From: Sinonovacula constricta
Lineage: Eukaryota > Mollusca > Bivalvia > Cardiida > Solecurtidae
Length of the DNA stretch: 64,000 bases
Direction: 5' to 3'
Assembly (NCBI GenBank): GCA_007844125.1
Contig: CM017567.1
Coordinates: 47,387,735 to 47,451,734 of the forward strand
Part shown: piece after piece, positions 12,001 through 23,700 of the stretch
How positions within the stretch are numbered: the first letter of the stretch is position 1
Layout: each line of letters begins with the position of its first letter
Program-made: the position numbers and the translations under genes
Notes under the pieces: generated by a model
Told to the model about the DNA's origin: nothing
The model's input: the letters and a program-made list of their open reading frames with translations, nothing else
Database searches by the model: none

Positions 12001-13894
12001 AAATGGAAACATATTTAATATTTGGCTCTTTGTCAAAACAATTAATTTTATCCCATAAATGACATTTCTTACATACCAAAATAGTTTTATCTTTCACTTT
12101 AACTGATTTCTAAGGAATTTAGGAGTTTTGAAAGTCCCTAAATCAAATATGTTCATGGTAAATTTAACCAAATTTATCACATATAAAATAATCTTACCTA
12201 TACTGTTTAAGAACTGCTGAGCTTCATATGAACCCTTGGGAAGAACAACTTCAGTGGGAGCATTTTGGTTGGACTCCGCTCCTGAGGCCAGTGAGCTGTA
12301 GTTTCAGAGAAACATACGACTATAAGTATAAATATTGGGTATGAATATGCTTTTAAAATTAGTAAGAATATATATTTGGTATTGCAACATAAATATTAGC
12401 AACTTGGGAACAGTTGGTAAAAGTTAAATTTTGCAAAACCACAACTTTGTTATGCCACAATAAATAATGGAATATAATATTATATCTGAACCTCTTTCCA
12501 AAGATAATTTTTGCGATATCTTTAGGCTTGCAGAATCAAAATTACACTGGTGTAGCTTCCTTTAGGCACTGTAGGCACTTGCCTACACATTTTTCTTAAA
12601 AATCAAAATTTTAAAAATGCCAAAACGGCAAAAATGTAGTGGACGGTGGTCATGATGTATGCATGAGCTTTAAATACTCTAATCACGCAATCTATTGCGC
12701 CTCATTCCATAGGTACATACTTTCTTTTATTGTTACTGAAAAGGGTAGCAAAAGCATGTAAACAAAATTCATATATAATGTATGAGCCAGTACCCGTATA
12801 TGCAAAAAACATGTTGACACCACACTAAGCGCCGGGAACCAAGCGAAGGTGATAGAGCGGTTAACATTTTAAATATAAACATTAAACATGACTCAGTATG
12901 GTCCCCTTAACCAGATATCCGTTCACCTGAATTTTATGCGAGCATTTCCACAGACCCGTCTAGAATTAAGGTGCCAACACATGCTTTTCTCTAAAGCTAC
13001 GTCCCTGAATTATAACAATTCTTTTTTGTGTGTAGCAATATATCTTCAAATATAAACAATACGCTAATAAGCTCAAGAGTAATACAATAGTATAAATTTG
13101 TATCTGGTCAGATTTGTGTGGCTCTATATGTCCTGAAAATGTGACCAGTAACTGACAGCAAGGATAGGTTTGAACATTCTTCCCTTTTTTGTCATTAAGA
13201 ATCTTTCTGAAAACTTTGAGATTATAAAACCATCAATTTAAAATAGCAATTCCTTTTTTGCTTCACCACATCATTCTCTGCAAAACTGGCAAGCTAGAGC
13301 AGTACTTCCACACTGTACACGTTATAAGTGTTAATCATATCTAAAACAAAGCTGAAAAGATGATTGCATTTTAGGTTACTTGTAGAAATTTCTCAGAAAA
13401 TTTAAATGTAAACAGCCTCACCCATAACAAGTTTGTGCATTATTTTTATTCTGGATGGAATGAAGATTTCAGTAGCAGAAATGGTCGATTTAACATAGAA
13501 AATTTAGTTACATCGCAAAAATCTTAATATACTCTTCTGACTACATCAGGGAGAAATTAGTTGCTTCAAACATGCAATAAATGTACAACTGTGGATACAC
13601 TCGGCTTCTGTCCAACTAAAATACAATTAGTTCTTGTATCAAATAAGGAAGAAAAGAGTAAAAAGATGGTAAGTCATGACTAACACATAAAAATAATATA
13701 ACTTCTATGATCGCATAAACTGCGTTTAACCTTATGACTCAAGAGGGACATGAACATGATAAAAAAAGTTTTAAAATATGAATTGTGATATTGTGATTTA
13801 AAATCTTTCAAATACTTTAACAACAATAGCAAATCTAGCTTTAAAATTACAAACGTCAACTACAATTATTTACAAACCTTGTTGTGAGACTCAT
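6041..13894 (-). CDS. CATIP: Ciliogenesis-associated TTC17-interacting protein
   Basis: Ten coding exons, in transcript order: 13894-13878, 12295-12198, 11227-10983, 10385-10299, 9974-9914, 9407-9304, 8348-8224, 7890-7814, 7410-7322, 6292-6041. All junctions are GT-AG, all phases agree, and the sum is 1155 bases (384 residues plus stop), close to human CATIP at about 387. Recognisable stretches are FEDHLATVSDTGRELGEF in exon 3, VRVYGIERTI then LPTTWQSYF in exon 7, and the last exon with EELKADHATYMRHHPELKAL and LLLRKPDDVLQFAAEYF. The last one is an RIIa-like docking helix pair also seen in other cilia and flagella proteins. Family knowledge: CATIP binds TTC17 and supports actin polymerisation during cilium assembly. 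The first coding exon holds only five full codons. Several introns carry tandem repeats. The exon model is read from sequence; function is by homology. Confidence 0.9.
6650..6990. repeat. Intronic minisatellite in CATIP
   Basis: Degenerate units of about 36-47 bases with the core atttaacacttatactgttt then cccttacagatacacc, about six copies, in the intron before the last CATIP exon. Confidence 0.8.
9150..9323. repeat. Tandem copies of CATIP exon 6 donor
   Basis: The junction of the exon ending at 9304 (minus strand CAGCAATATAT then GTAAGT) is repeated downstream in the intron. Related copies start near 9245, 9202 and 9157, about 43-53 bases apart, each holding catatattgctg or a variant plus the adjoining aaagattt...aaatctggcagta. 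Confidence 0.75.
10660..10890 (-). repeat. tRNA-derived SINE, degraded
   Basis: On the plus strand it holds agtgctgccttcactgtgta with tatagcactg, and an old reversed B-box near aatcaaacctggggcctc. It resembles the better copy near 20.5 kb; another fragment (gccttcactgttatagcatg) lies near 9580. Confidence 0.5.
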
Positions 13895-13969
13895 GATATT
13901 TTTAGAATTATTCACAAATACCAATATAAGCTTAAAAAATTATGTCAAATTCATTATTTCCAATGAGCT

Positions 13970-13983
13970 GTCACTATGGCAAT
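13970..13983 (-). promoter_or_regulatory. X-box-like RFX site upstream of CATIP
   Basis: Minus strand ATTGCCATAGTGAC, 76-89 bases before the CATIP start codon. It matches the RFX X-box pattern GTNRCC-N(0-3)-RGYAAC with one mismatch in each half. RFX factors drive many cilia genes from sites this close to the start. It could be a chance match. Confidence 0.45.
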
Positions 13984-14360
13984 ATTTCCGGTAGGGGACG
14001 CAACTCTTTGCAGACGTTATTTTGCGGCGCTACGAATTAACTTATTTGTGTCTATACGGTAACTAGTGGAATTTAAAAAAAAAGTCAAATGCATACAAAC
14101 CTTTAATGTCCAACATTGCTTTAGCATTTTTAATTTCATGCACTTTTCCTAAACTACCATTTTGGTATGTCATAGGGTCGTATATTGAGTGAATAAGTTA
14201 GATATGTAGATAATTAGTAGATAATTAGTATACATGTGGTCACTTATTACATTGTTTACTGCAACGGGAAATCCGTGCAACTCGTTCCCCGCCTTTCCTT
14301 TTTGACTAACCAATCAAACTCTTGTTTTCTTGGTGAACGGGATTTTTGCACCCAGGCTTG

Positions 14361-14745
14361 TCATTCAACTATTGACTGACCGCCTGGTCACTTGCACGTC
14401 TCTCTCTATATATTATAAATATATATATTGTTGCAGGTAAATATTATTTTATTATTAAATCTATTATTACCATTCATCATTTCATCATTCATTCTCGTTG
14501 TAAACCTTTTCGACGTCATTTTATAGTTTGATATTTGTTAAACTATATTCAATGTGTATGTATAAATGTTAAGTAATTAAAAAACACATCCGCCGCCATG
14601 TTGATTTTACCCATACTAAGATATTTTACAGGAATGTGCCTGTTATCAATTCATTATTATTTGTATCATTCAACTTTTGACTGACAGCTTGGTCACTTGC
14701 ACGTCTCTCTCTATATATCATTAATATATATATCGTTGCAGTTTC
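14361..14745. repeat. Direct duplication of about 80 bp
   Basis: Copies at about 14361-14440 and 14667-14745 share tcattcaact, ttgactgac, ggtcacttgcacgtctctct and ctatatat...atatatat followed by gttgcag. About 225 bases separate them. Confidence 0.8.
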
Positions 14746-15100
14746 TTCAATTCCAACCCCTACGCTGACAACTGTGACAGGTAGAAATAATTTACATAAT
14801 GAAAATAGCATTTGCCTGTTAAAGTGGTCTGGGTATCGTTGGTCTCCGCTGTATTTTTTGGAGAAAAATGTTGAGTCACATTAAATATATTAAAACTTGA
14901 TCACTTTTTTGTTTGTTCATATAAAAAAGAGTGTAATTCAAAATAGTTTGTTGTAGTATTGAAGAATTGAAGAATCGAAAGCATACGAAAGGATTAAAAA
15001 CCATTAACAACATCCCTAGCGCGATGAGAAGTCACTTCCTGATAAACATCTCTTTAAAAAAAATGCAATGCCACAATGATTAAAAAGAAATATATATATA

Positions 15101-15106
15101 CAGAGA

Positions 15107-15158
<52 letters not shown>

Positions 15159-15159
15159 C

Positions 15160-15239
<80 letters not shown>

Positions 15240-15355
15240 TAAAGATATAGATATAGATATAGATATATAGATATATAGATATATATATAGATATATATAT
15301 ATAGAGTATGATGATCTGGTGTGCCTGTTGCTATTTACATATATATATATATATA
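15101..15355. repeat. GA then GATATA microsatellites
   Basis: Two long GA tracts, then ATAGAT repeats, then a TA tract at 15340-15360. Confidence 0.95.
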
Positions 15356-15496
15356 TATATTGAATGCTGTTGTCTTGTTTGGGGTGTTACCAAACGTAGA
15401 CACAATTACATAATAACTTAACTACAAAAACGACCGCTAGACTAATATTAAAACACATGAGCAAATTTCGTCATCTTAACTATTTAAAAATCTAAA

Positions 15497-15847
15497 ATGG
15501 CTGAAAATCGTTGTAAATATCCGACTGGAACCATGATTTACAAATCTCTATATAATAACGTTCTTAATTACCATCAAGAACTTATTACGGTTTGCACAAA
15601 GATGTATTATTGGCTCGGTTTAAAAAATAGCTTGTCTCACTTTAAAACTACTTTTATAGAACAAATATCTTTTGTCAACCTCGTAAACCCAATCTGGAAT
15701 GACAGGCCTAATAATATTCGGTTTGCATGCTCAATAAATATCTTTAAAAAAAAACGTTATGAAAAACATTTGTTATCATTACAGGATGTGTATTTTTTCT
15801 ATTGCATTATAAATTGGGTGACTGTTTATGACAATGTGTGTACATGA
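15497..15847 (+). pseudogene. Retroelement-derived ORF fragment
   Basis: 116 codons, no signal peptide or known domain. It is followed at about 15945 by an AATAAA-type signal that runs into a TTATTA tail expanded to a microsatellite, as at the 3' ends of some LINEs. The translation is rich in aromatic and basic residues, like the tails of LINE ORF2 proteins, but I cannot align it with confidence. It may be noncoding. Confidence 0.3.
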
Positions 15848-15982
15848 TGTATGGATGCTGTTCATTTTGTTGTAGAAGGTCGCATTGAAATAAGACTTTG
15901 TTGTAACGTTGTTACGATTATATGTCTTTATGCGTTACCTTCCTAAAATAAAGTTATTATTACTTTTACTATTACTATTACT

Positions 15983-15984
<2 letters not shown>

Positions 15985-16053
<69 letters not shown>

Positions 16054-16069
16054 GATTATTATTATTATT

Positions 16070-16159
<90 letters not shown>
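15985..16159. repeat. ATT/ATC microsatellite
   Basis: About 58 trinucleotide units: ATT, then a central ATC block near 16070-16100, then ATT. It begins at the 3' tail of the element above, so it probably grew from that tail. Confidence 0.95.
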
Positions 16160-17378
16160 GCCGTAAGAACACCCTGTACGCAGATGCCCACAGAGGGGAT
16201 ATGTACAGCACAGGAGGAAGAAGAAAAAGGAGGAGGAAGAGAAGAAGCTGTGATGAACAGGAAGTACGAGTATACATCGGCCGTACCAGAACTATTTGAA
16301 CACCCCTTTTAAGAAGTTTAACATATGCGATTTCCTTGTGCTAAAACATGGTGACGTAACAGATGACGTAACAAAATGGTCGAGTAACTGGTCAGTCGTT
16401 AATAGGAGAGCTCGTTAATTGAAGGTAATCGTTGAAATAGCCCTTTGTTTCACAGATCTTTTTGCCTTCGTCTGCCGCCCACTAGATTAATGAAAAATGT
16501 TCACAAGTTTGTTTCACAGATTTATTTCCTTTTGTCTGCCGCCCACTAGAATAATGAAAAGAGTACACAAGTTTGTTTGTAACTTGTTTTCCAGTATAGC
16601 ATTTCATATGTATTTTCTTGTTTGTCTTATTTCTATGCCTTATCAAATAAAAAAAACGTGACAGCTAAAAAAAACTCCGTGGCGTTGACACATTACAAAA
16701 TCCCATGCCTTAATTTGATATTTATGTTAAGCGCCAGATTCTTTTTAAACAAAAACGTGACGAATTCAAACTGAATTCATCCATTATCATTAATTAAAAT
16801 ATCTCTCATACCCAAATAAAAACACATTGAAAAATCATTTCTAAACCGACAATCAGTCACAATACCATTTAATGAAATGGCAGAAGAAAAAAATATAAGA
16901 AAATCGCAAGATTATGTAAATAGCAACAGGCACACCAGATCATCATACTCTAGATTTACGATTAATCTTACCAGTACATCAAAAGCAAACAAGAAAATCA
17001 CCTGTGTAACACCACAAACAACGACCGCTAGGACAACCACACAGGCATAGGAACGTTTTTTGTATTTTTGTGTTCTGCCTTATCATCTGCTGTCATTTTT
17101 TGCCTTCCATTCGTACACTTTATTTGAATGTTCATGTATGTACCGCAAAACACAAACAGAAAACATCGGATACGGACACTCGCTCCAACAATCTAGTTAA
17201 ACGCATAAATAAACGTGACATAATTTGCATTTAATGATAATTTACTTGCTTCAGTTTTCAACAAAACGGTAATTAACGCGCTGTTTTGTTTAACAAGTGA
17301 AATGATAAAACATTAACGTTACGATAATGGTGGTTTTCTGAACACGTTGCGAGAAAATAACAGGCTAATAAATACAAA

Positions 17379-17810
17379 TTAAAGGTGGAATCCGATATTT
17401 TACCTAATCCAAATGTATGTAACAATTTTTTCCCCACGGTTTCTGGGAATTTATGCGTAATGTCTGCATAAACTAATACTGTAGCCTGAGTAACGACGAC
17501 TTTGAACACTGCGTATATGTGAGAAGTAGCCTTGCGAAAAAATAATACTAATGTTTATTCTTCCCAAATCTATAAAAAAAATAAAACGACAGTGATCTCT
17601 GCTTAAACATACGTCAGTGCAGACTACCAGGATGACGATATAACGCGATCTCAAAAGTAAGTTCTCACGTGTTTTTCTTAGTTTAAAAATAGCTATCTCT
17701 GCAGCGTGGCTCAGATAGGAAACACCCGATTGTAATGACGATTGGGGTGTAATGCTTCAGTTTCACACATATCTAGTGCATCAATGAACAGCATTTTTCG
17801 GGATCTTTTC
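17379..17810. mobile_element. TTAA MITE, copy 1 (truncated)
   Basis: Starts with TTAA followed by AGGTGGAATCCGATATTT. It carries the family core (gcagcgtggctcagatagga, then a block ending gcatttttcgggatct) and is cut off at the G tract at 17811. Confidence 0.75.
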
Positions 17811-17868
17811 CGGGGGGGGGGGGGGGGGGGGGGGGGGAGGGGGGGGATTGGTCAAAACTGTTGGATAT

Positions 17869-17963
17869 CAGGGGTGGATCCAGAAAATTTTGGTGGGGGT
17901 ATGAATAAATATCCATTCAACTTAATCGCAGTTAATATTCCGGAATAAAGTGGCGTCAGAAAT

Positions 17964-18019
<56 letters not shown>

Positions 18020-18040
18020 GTCTCTCTGTCTGTCTGTCTG

Positions 18041-18099
<59 letters not shown>

Positions 18100-18250
18100 C
18101 TCTCTCTGTCTCTCTCTCTCGCTTCGCTCTCTCACTAGTTTGTTTTAAGCTTTCATGTCCGTGTTTTAACAACTCTACTCCTTTACCTGGTTATTGGTGG
18201 GGGGGGGGGCACCCACGACCCCCCCCCCCCCCCCTCTGCATCCAGCCCTG
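17869..18250. mobile_element. hAT-like MITE with internal TC tract
   Basis: Begins CAGGGGTGGATCC and ends TCCAGCCCTG. Internal words are tatccattcaacttaatcgc and caactctactcctttacctg, shared with copies near 32.1, 36.7, 42.1 and 58.2 kb. A TC microsatellite of about 150 bases (17968-18120) has grown inside it, and a poly-G/poly-C pair lies near the right end. Confidence 0.7.
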
Positions 18251-18604
18251 ACACTTCATCGCATTTTTCGTCGCTGATGTTTAACGGTTTGCATTTCATG
18301 GAAAACTTTTCTAAAATATTCTGTGATACTTCACTTTTCAAAGTGTCACTCGCACTTTCGCAAGACTAAACAACTGTATAAACCTGAACGTATTTACATT
18401 GATGCAGTCGTAAACTATCGGAAAATGATTACTTCATGTTGCTATTGATACTAAATAGCGAGCCATTGCGGATTTTCTTTTTATTTCTTCAATTATAGCT
18501 AGAGTATGAGAAATTTTTAATATTTTAATAGTAGAAATGGAATCAAAAACAAACATCGAAAACAAACATCATCAACAGTAATACATGTTAAAGTATTTTC
18601 TTAT

Positions 18605-19039
18605 TTAAATGTGGCATCAGACAGTTTGCCTACATCAAACAATGTAGTTGTTCTACATGTAACAATATCTTTAACTTTAAGACTGTGTACTTAAAAATCA
18701 CCCAAAATGCTCATTCCTTCCAAATTTATGAAATAAACACGATTGGGATTTCGGCTAAAAATAGACAGCGACATCAGAGCGGATTACCCGGATGATGATA
18801 TTTCGTTATTTCAAAAGTAAGTGGTCACGTGGTTGTCTTAGTTTAAAAATAGCTAACTGTGCAGCGTCGCTTAGATAGGACATACATGTGTATAATGACG
18901 AGTGAAGTATAATGCTTCACTTTTCACATATGATGAGGACAACAATAAACAACATTTCGCGGGATCTGTTTAGGTATCATAATTTATTTGGTTGTTTGAG
19001 GAACAAAACTTTAGTTTGAACTGTCGGATACTTCATTAA
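18605..19039. mobile_element. TTAA MITE, copy 2
   Basis: TTAA at both ends. Left terminus ATGTGGCATCAGACAGTTTG, right terminus CTGTCGGATACTTCA. Contains the family core with the cacgtgg motif and cagcgtcgcttagatagg. Confidence 0.8.
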
Positions 19040-19449
19040 AGATGCAATACACAAACTCATAAGCCCACGTATAAAATATATATACACGCACACACACACA
19101 CACACACTCACAACAAGTCACACATACACAGACATACACTAACACATACGCGCACACGCATCCAAATCAAGCATACATTCACCCATAAATCAATATTGCA
19201 ATGACTGTCTTTTTTCGTTTCTCTCTCCCCCCCCCCCCCCCCCCCCCCCCCCCCGCCCACTCCCAAACCAAACAACATTTTAACATTATGCGAGGGCGTC
19301 GTACAATACACGACGTCGCTTAATTAAACCTTGTCTACTCTCGCTTACTAGCCGTAATAAGCATACCTAACTTAAAGCTGAAAACATCACCATTGTTGGC
19401 AATAATTTATTCAAATTGAAAAACAATGTAACCACAGTCTTAAAAAGAC

Positions 19450-19580
19450 GTTGCGGTTATTTTTCCGCTAACGCCTGGAGCGACGTCGAACGTCATTTTC
19501 GAGGCAGACGTAACGTCAAATGACTGATTATCTCACCGGCGCTGTACGTTTTCTTTACATTCTTTCGGGACGGATTTTAA
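19450..19580. promoter_or_regulatory. Possible promoter or noncoding first exon, chitin-binding gene
   Basis: A CpG-rich island of about 130 bases in AT-rich surroundings, with repeated ACGTC words (gacgtcgaacgtcattttcg). The first coding exon at 20766 is preceded by a splice acceptor, so a noncoding first exon must lie upstream; this is the best candidate. The exact start is not visible. Confidence 0.3.
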
Positions 19581-20504
19581 TTAGAGGTTGGTGCTTTGAA
19601 ACTTGCTTCTTTAATGTTTCCGTCAAGTATTATTTGTAAGTTTCGTTTTTATTTACCCTTGTTGTCACCATCGTTACACACGATAAATGTCCACTGTTAC
19701 TATCTTGATTTAAAGGCCACGGAAAACTGAAGGTAACACTTCAGCTGCGGGGAACTAGTAAGGACATTCCTGGACGGTGTTTTCCTTCAGTCTTTATATC
19801 ATGTATGCGAAAATGAATAAACAAAAGCAAACTTGTCGATCCAGACCTGTCACCTGTCCACTGCACACTCGGGCCGCCTGATTTAGATCTGCACTGATTG
19901 TAAAAAAATAACCATTTAATTGATAGAAGTAAGTCAAGAAACCGTAGCATTTAGACGTTAATTAATTATTGATAAACAATACAAATGTATAGTGTTGAAA
20001 ATCCGAGTGGGCGTAAAGAAATACAACTAATTTTTAACTCTAGATAAGTCTATATATATCGTCTAAAGCCCAGAGCAATAAAACGACAGGAAACTTCTGG
20101 AATTATATCTTTTGTTCAGTAGATTTTATTTTCATAAATATTCCAGTGAATGTTGGTGACCGCTCCAACGGTTTGATGTTTGTTTTGTTAGTACATTGTA
20201 CTCATATAATGTTTTTTATCGGTAAATGTACTTTTATGGTCTAAACGCAACCAAATTAATTATTTTTTTATGCATTGCCCATAAACTTGCTAATAATAGC
20301 AGCCATTGATACCACATAACCACTCTATGTTGCTATCTGGTTATTCGTGGAAACGGGCGCGTCGGTCCAACTCATACATATATAAATAGTTAAACGAGCT
20401 AAGAATATTTTAAAACGTTCCCATGTTGTGATTTGTTCATACCGAAAAATGTCAGAACGATCGAGGTTTGTTTGTTTGATTAAATATACATGTTACGGAT
20501 GTTT

Positions 20505-20715
20505 CTCTGAAGCAGTCGCGGTGCTGCCTTCACTTTGATAGCATGCAGTGAACACGTGGTCATTTTATGTCATACGCAGTCACAGCCTCCTAGGCTGGAA
20601 AACCGTGGAACTACATTCTTTGATCGCATGAGCACAAACAAAGGAGCAATACCAATACCATTTCAGGGACTATGGTATGTCATGGCCCGGATTTAAACCC
20701 GGGCCTTCCGTACGA
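20505..20715 (-). repeat. tRNA-derived SINE
   Basis: Read on the minus strand it starts with a tRNA-like head holding GGCCCGGGTTTAAATCCGGG (B-box) and continues into a body containing the reverse of ggtgctgccttcactttga. Same family as near 10.7 kb. Confidence 0.6.
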
Positions 20716-20765
20716 CGAAATTATGGAGCAAGTACCTAGGTAACATGTTTTCTTGTTTCAGAAAC

Positions 20766-23700
20766 ATGGCAGCCCAATTCCAAGTAGGCTTGGTCCTTTC
20801 TGTGGTTCACATTCTATCGGTGGTGCTGTGCGGCGTGGTACCGCAAGCTGAGGATGACCCTGCTCTAATGCGAGATGGTAAGTTTCTGATTTTTTTTTTT
20901 TTTTTTTTAATTTTTTTTATTGATTTTTTTTGACATTGCATAAATGTTACAGAAATTTTAATGCATTTTAGCATTACTTTGTTCAGTTATTGAATAACTC
21001 TTCAAGAAAAAAACCCCAAGTAAATGTAGAAAGACTTGACTCCCATCTTGAAGACGTTATCAAGCGTTGAGCTCGGGATGCCTGCTTACAACATCACAGT
21101 CATTTCCGTCGACACTCGGAACATCAGACAGTTTGTCTAAAAGTAAAATTACTGAGGTGTTCCAATTGCGACCCTGTCCAAGCATCTAACTGGCTGAAAA
21201 GTAAAAATGAAATTTCACCTATCCGGTTGCTGATAATTACCTCACACTTTTATAACTCTTGGACATGACCCTATAAACAAACCTCAGTTTTGTTTATCCG
21301 TAATCCTGACCATGTCGCTTTAAGGTGGTATCCGACAGTTTGGACGAAAACTAATTAAACATTCATTAAACATCTTAGTAAACCACTCTTATTTCAACAG
21401 GTCTCGAAAATGCTGCTTATCGATGTCCTACATCTGCCTGAAAAATAAACCATTACGCCACAATCGTCATTACAACATGTACTTTAATTTCTATCTGAGC
21501 CACGCTGCACAGTTAGCTATTTTGAAACCAAGAAAACCACGTGACCACTTATGTTATAACTCATCCACGTCATCTGTTGTGACGTCGATGTCTATTTTTA
21601 GCAGGAATCTCAATCGTTCTTACTTATAGAGTTGAAAAGAACGGACATTTTAAGTGATTTTAAGATCGTTTGATACCGTTTTCAGGCACCTTTCGAGGTA
21701 AATTTAAAAAACGGCTTTAAGGTCACAGGGAGAAATTTGAAAGGGGAAGGGTGGGTGGTGAGTGGTTGTCTTGAAATCGTTATACTGGGGGCCTCTACCC
21801 AGTTGGCCTTTTTTCTTTGTGTTTGTGCGTGCGTGCGTGCGTGCGTGTGCGTGCGTGCGTGCGTGCGTGTGCGTGCGTGCGTGCGTGCGTGCGCGCGCGT
21901 GTGTGTGTATGTGTGTGTGTGTTTCTATTTTGCGCTTATATACGTAAGCATTTGTTTGCCATTCATTTTTTCAGAATGCTTACGTCTAAACTGCTCCGAG
22001 CCGTTATGCTACGCCAAACATCCAAGCAACTGTCTAAAGTTCATCATGTGTCGGCCTGCAGAAACCATGGTTTTGTCGCAGGTAAGTGTTCATTGGGATG
22101 ATGTTAAAAAATTCAAGTAAGTACACCATGTACACCGGTACATAATTAATTCTGATAATATTAGCATTTTATGTCACGTCCGTAAACTAAGATTTTTTTA
22201 CGTAAAATAGGCTAAATTGTTTTTTAGATTAAACTCTAAAGAAATGAGCTGTTGCCAGATTTTAAACTAGTGTTTCTCATCTGTAGCCATATATATTAAA
22301 ACTGACTTTGCAAACTTTGTTTAACTCAAGCCTGATGATTTTAAAAAACATCTTGAGAGAATATGTAGTATTGAATTTATCGCTAGGTGATGCCGTGCGC
22401 CTTTGGAACCCGTTGGCGAAGTAGTGGAAACAATGGAGCCTGCGATAGACACGATCTTGTCCCCTGTAGCAATGGTAAATATAACGATATATCTCTTTCT
22501 TTACCTCTCAAGTTTTTGTCCACCGTAGCAACGGCAAAAATAACGATAAACTCCGTTTAACGATATCACATGCTCTTATCCAGTGCAGCAATGGTAAATA
22601 TATAACGATACACTTCATTTAACGATCTCACATGTTTTTTCCACAGTAGCAAAGGTAAATATATAACGATACACTTCATTTAACGATCTCACATGTTTTT
22701 TCCACAGTAGCAATGGTAAATATATAACGATAAACTTCGTTTAACGATCTTACATGTTCATGTCCACTGAAGCAAAGGACGCGTTGCCAACAGTGGCGAA
22801 AATCATGATATTACTACAGAGCTTTGTTATGAATACATGTAAAAAGGGAGATAACGCAATGCAATTGTAGCCATTATATATCAATATAGAGAAAGAGTTA
22901 TTGTCCATATTAAAGTCTTTTGCGTTTTAGGTATTTATAGCTTCATATTTGACACGTTCCTTGTCTACACGAAGACACGTCATCTACACAGATCATGTGA
23001 TATCCGGTCCACTCTGTAATAGCTTACACAGTTGCCTTTCAATGCCCGAAACTGTCACTTGTTTGTTTGACCTGTAATGTTGTTTTTTGTTGTTGTTCTT
23101 TGGTTTGTTTTTTTGTTGTTGTTTTTTCATGTTGCCGATAGTTGGGTTTAAATTGCCCTTATGTTACTAAGGTGACGATATACTGAAAAGGAAAATGACA
23201 CTTTACACTTTTTCATTTTTGAGGACGTTTAGTCTGCACACGAAATTCTCACACAAATAAAACAAAAATGGGTAAAAGTGCATAAGCAACATGATGCAAA
23301 TAGGCAAATAAATTATAAAAAATATAAAGTGAGTATATTTCTTATATAAACTCTATGTACATACCTATACACAAAGGAGATAGCATACACAGTTCTTTCA
23401 ATTCGCAAATAATAGGAAATAAAACAAGAAAAATATGCCATTAACTGTAACGACTTTACAGACAATAGACGAAATATATTAATAAGCATTAATAAGTAAT
23501 GACTTAGTGGAAATATTAATTTCAATTTAATATTTAATTGATAGTCACGTTGAGGTGGGTAATAGAGTGGAAAAAAATGGTTAATCAGTCAAAGTTTTAA
23601 ACAACAGTTACAAACATCGTTACATGTAGCAATCTAATTTTAATATATTATAATATAACAAGCATGCTATCGACACAACGTATTGCTTTGCATGTATTTT

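Larger units (their letters stand above)
15302..16952. mobile_element. 1.65-kb segment with 39-bp inverted ends
   Basis: The left end, 15302-15340, and the right end, 16914-16952, are exact reverse complements (left end starts TAGAGTATGATGATCTGGTG). Inside lie a small ORF at 15497-15847, a retroelement-like 3' end and a long ATT tract. No clear target-site duplication is visible because the left flank is a TA/GATA microsatellite. It could be a DNA transposon or an inverted duplication. Confidence 0.6.

Noticed and set aside
15943..16312. Poly-Ile frames on both strands
   Set aside because: Pure ATT/ATC microsatellite.
17950..18172. Ser/Leu and Arg/Glu repeat frames
   Set aside because: TC dinucleotide tract read in frame; no real protein.
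21737..22120. Long plus-strand frames across exon 2
   Set aside because: They include the GT/GC microsatellite and run through the exon 2 donor. The spliced exon 21975-22081 alone fits phase and domain.
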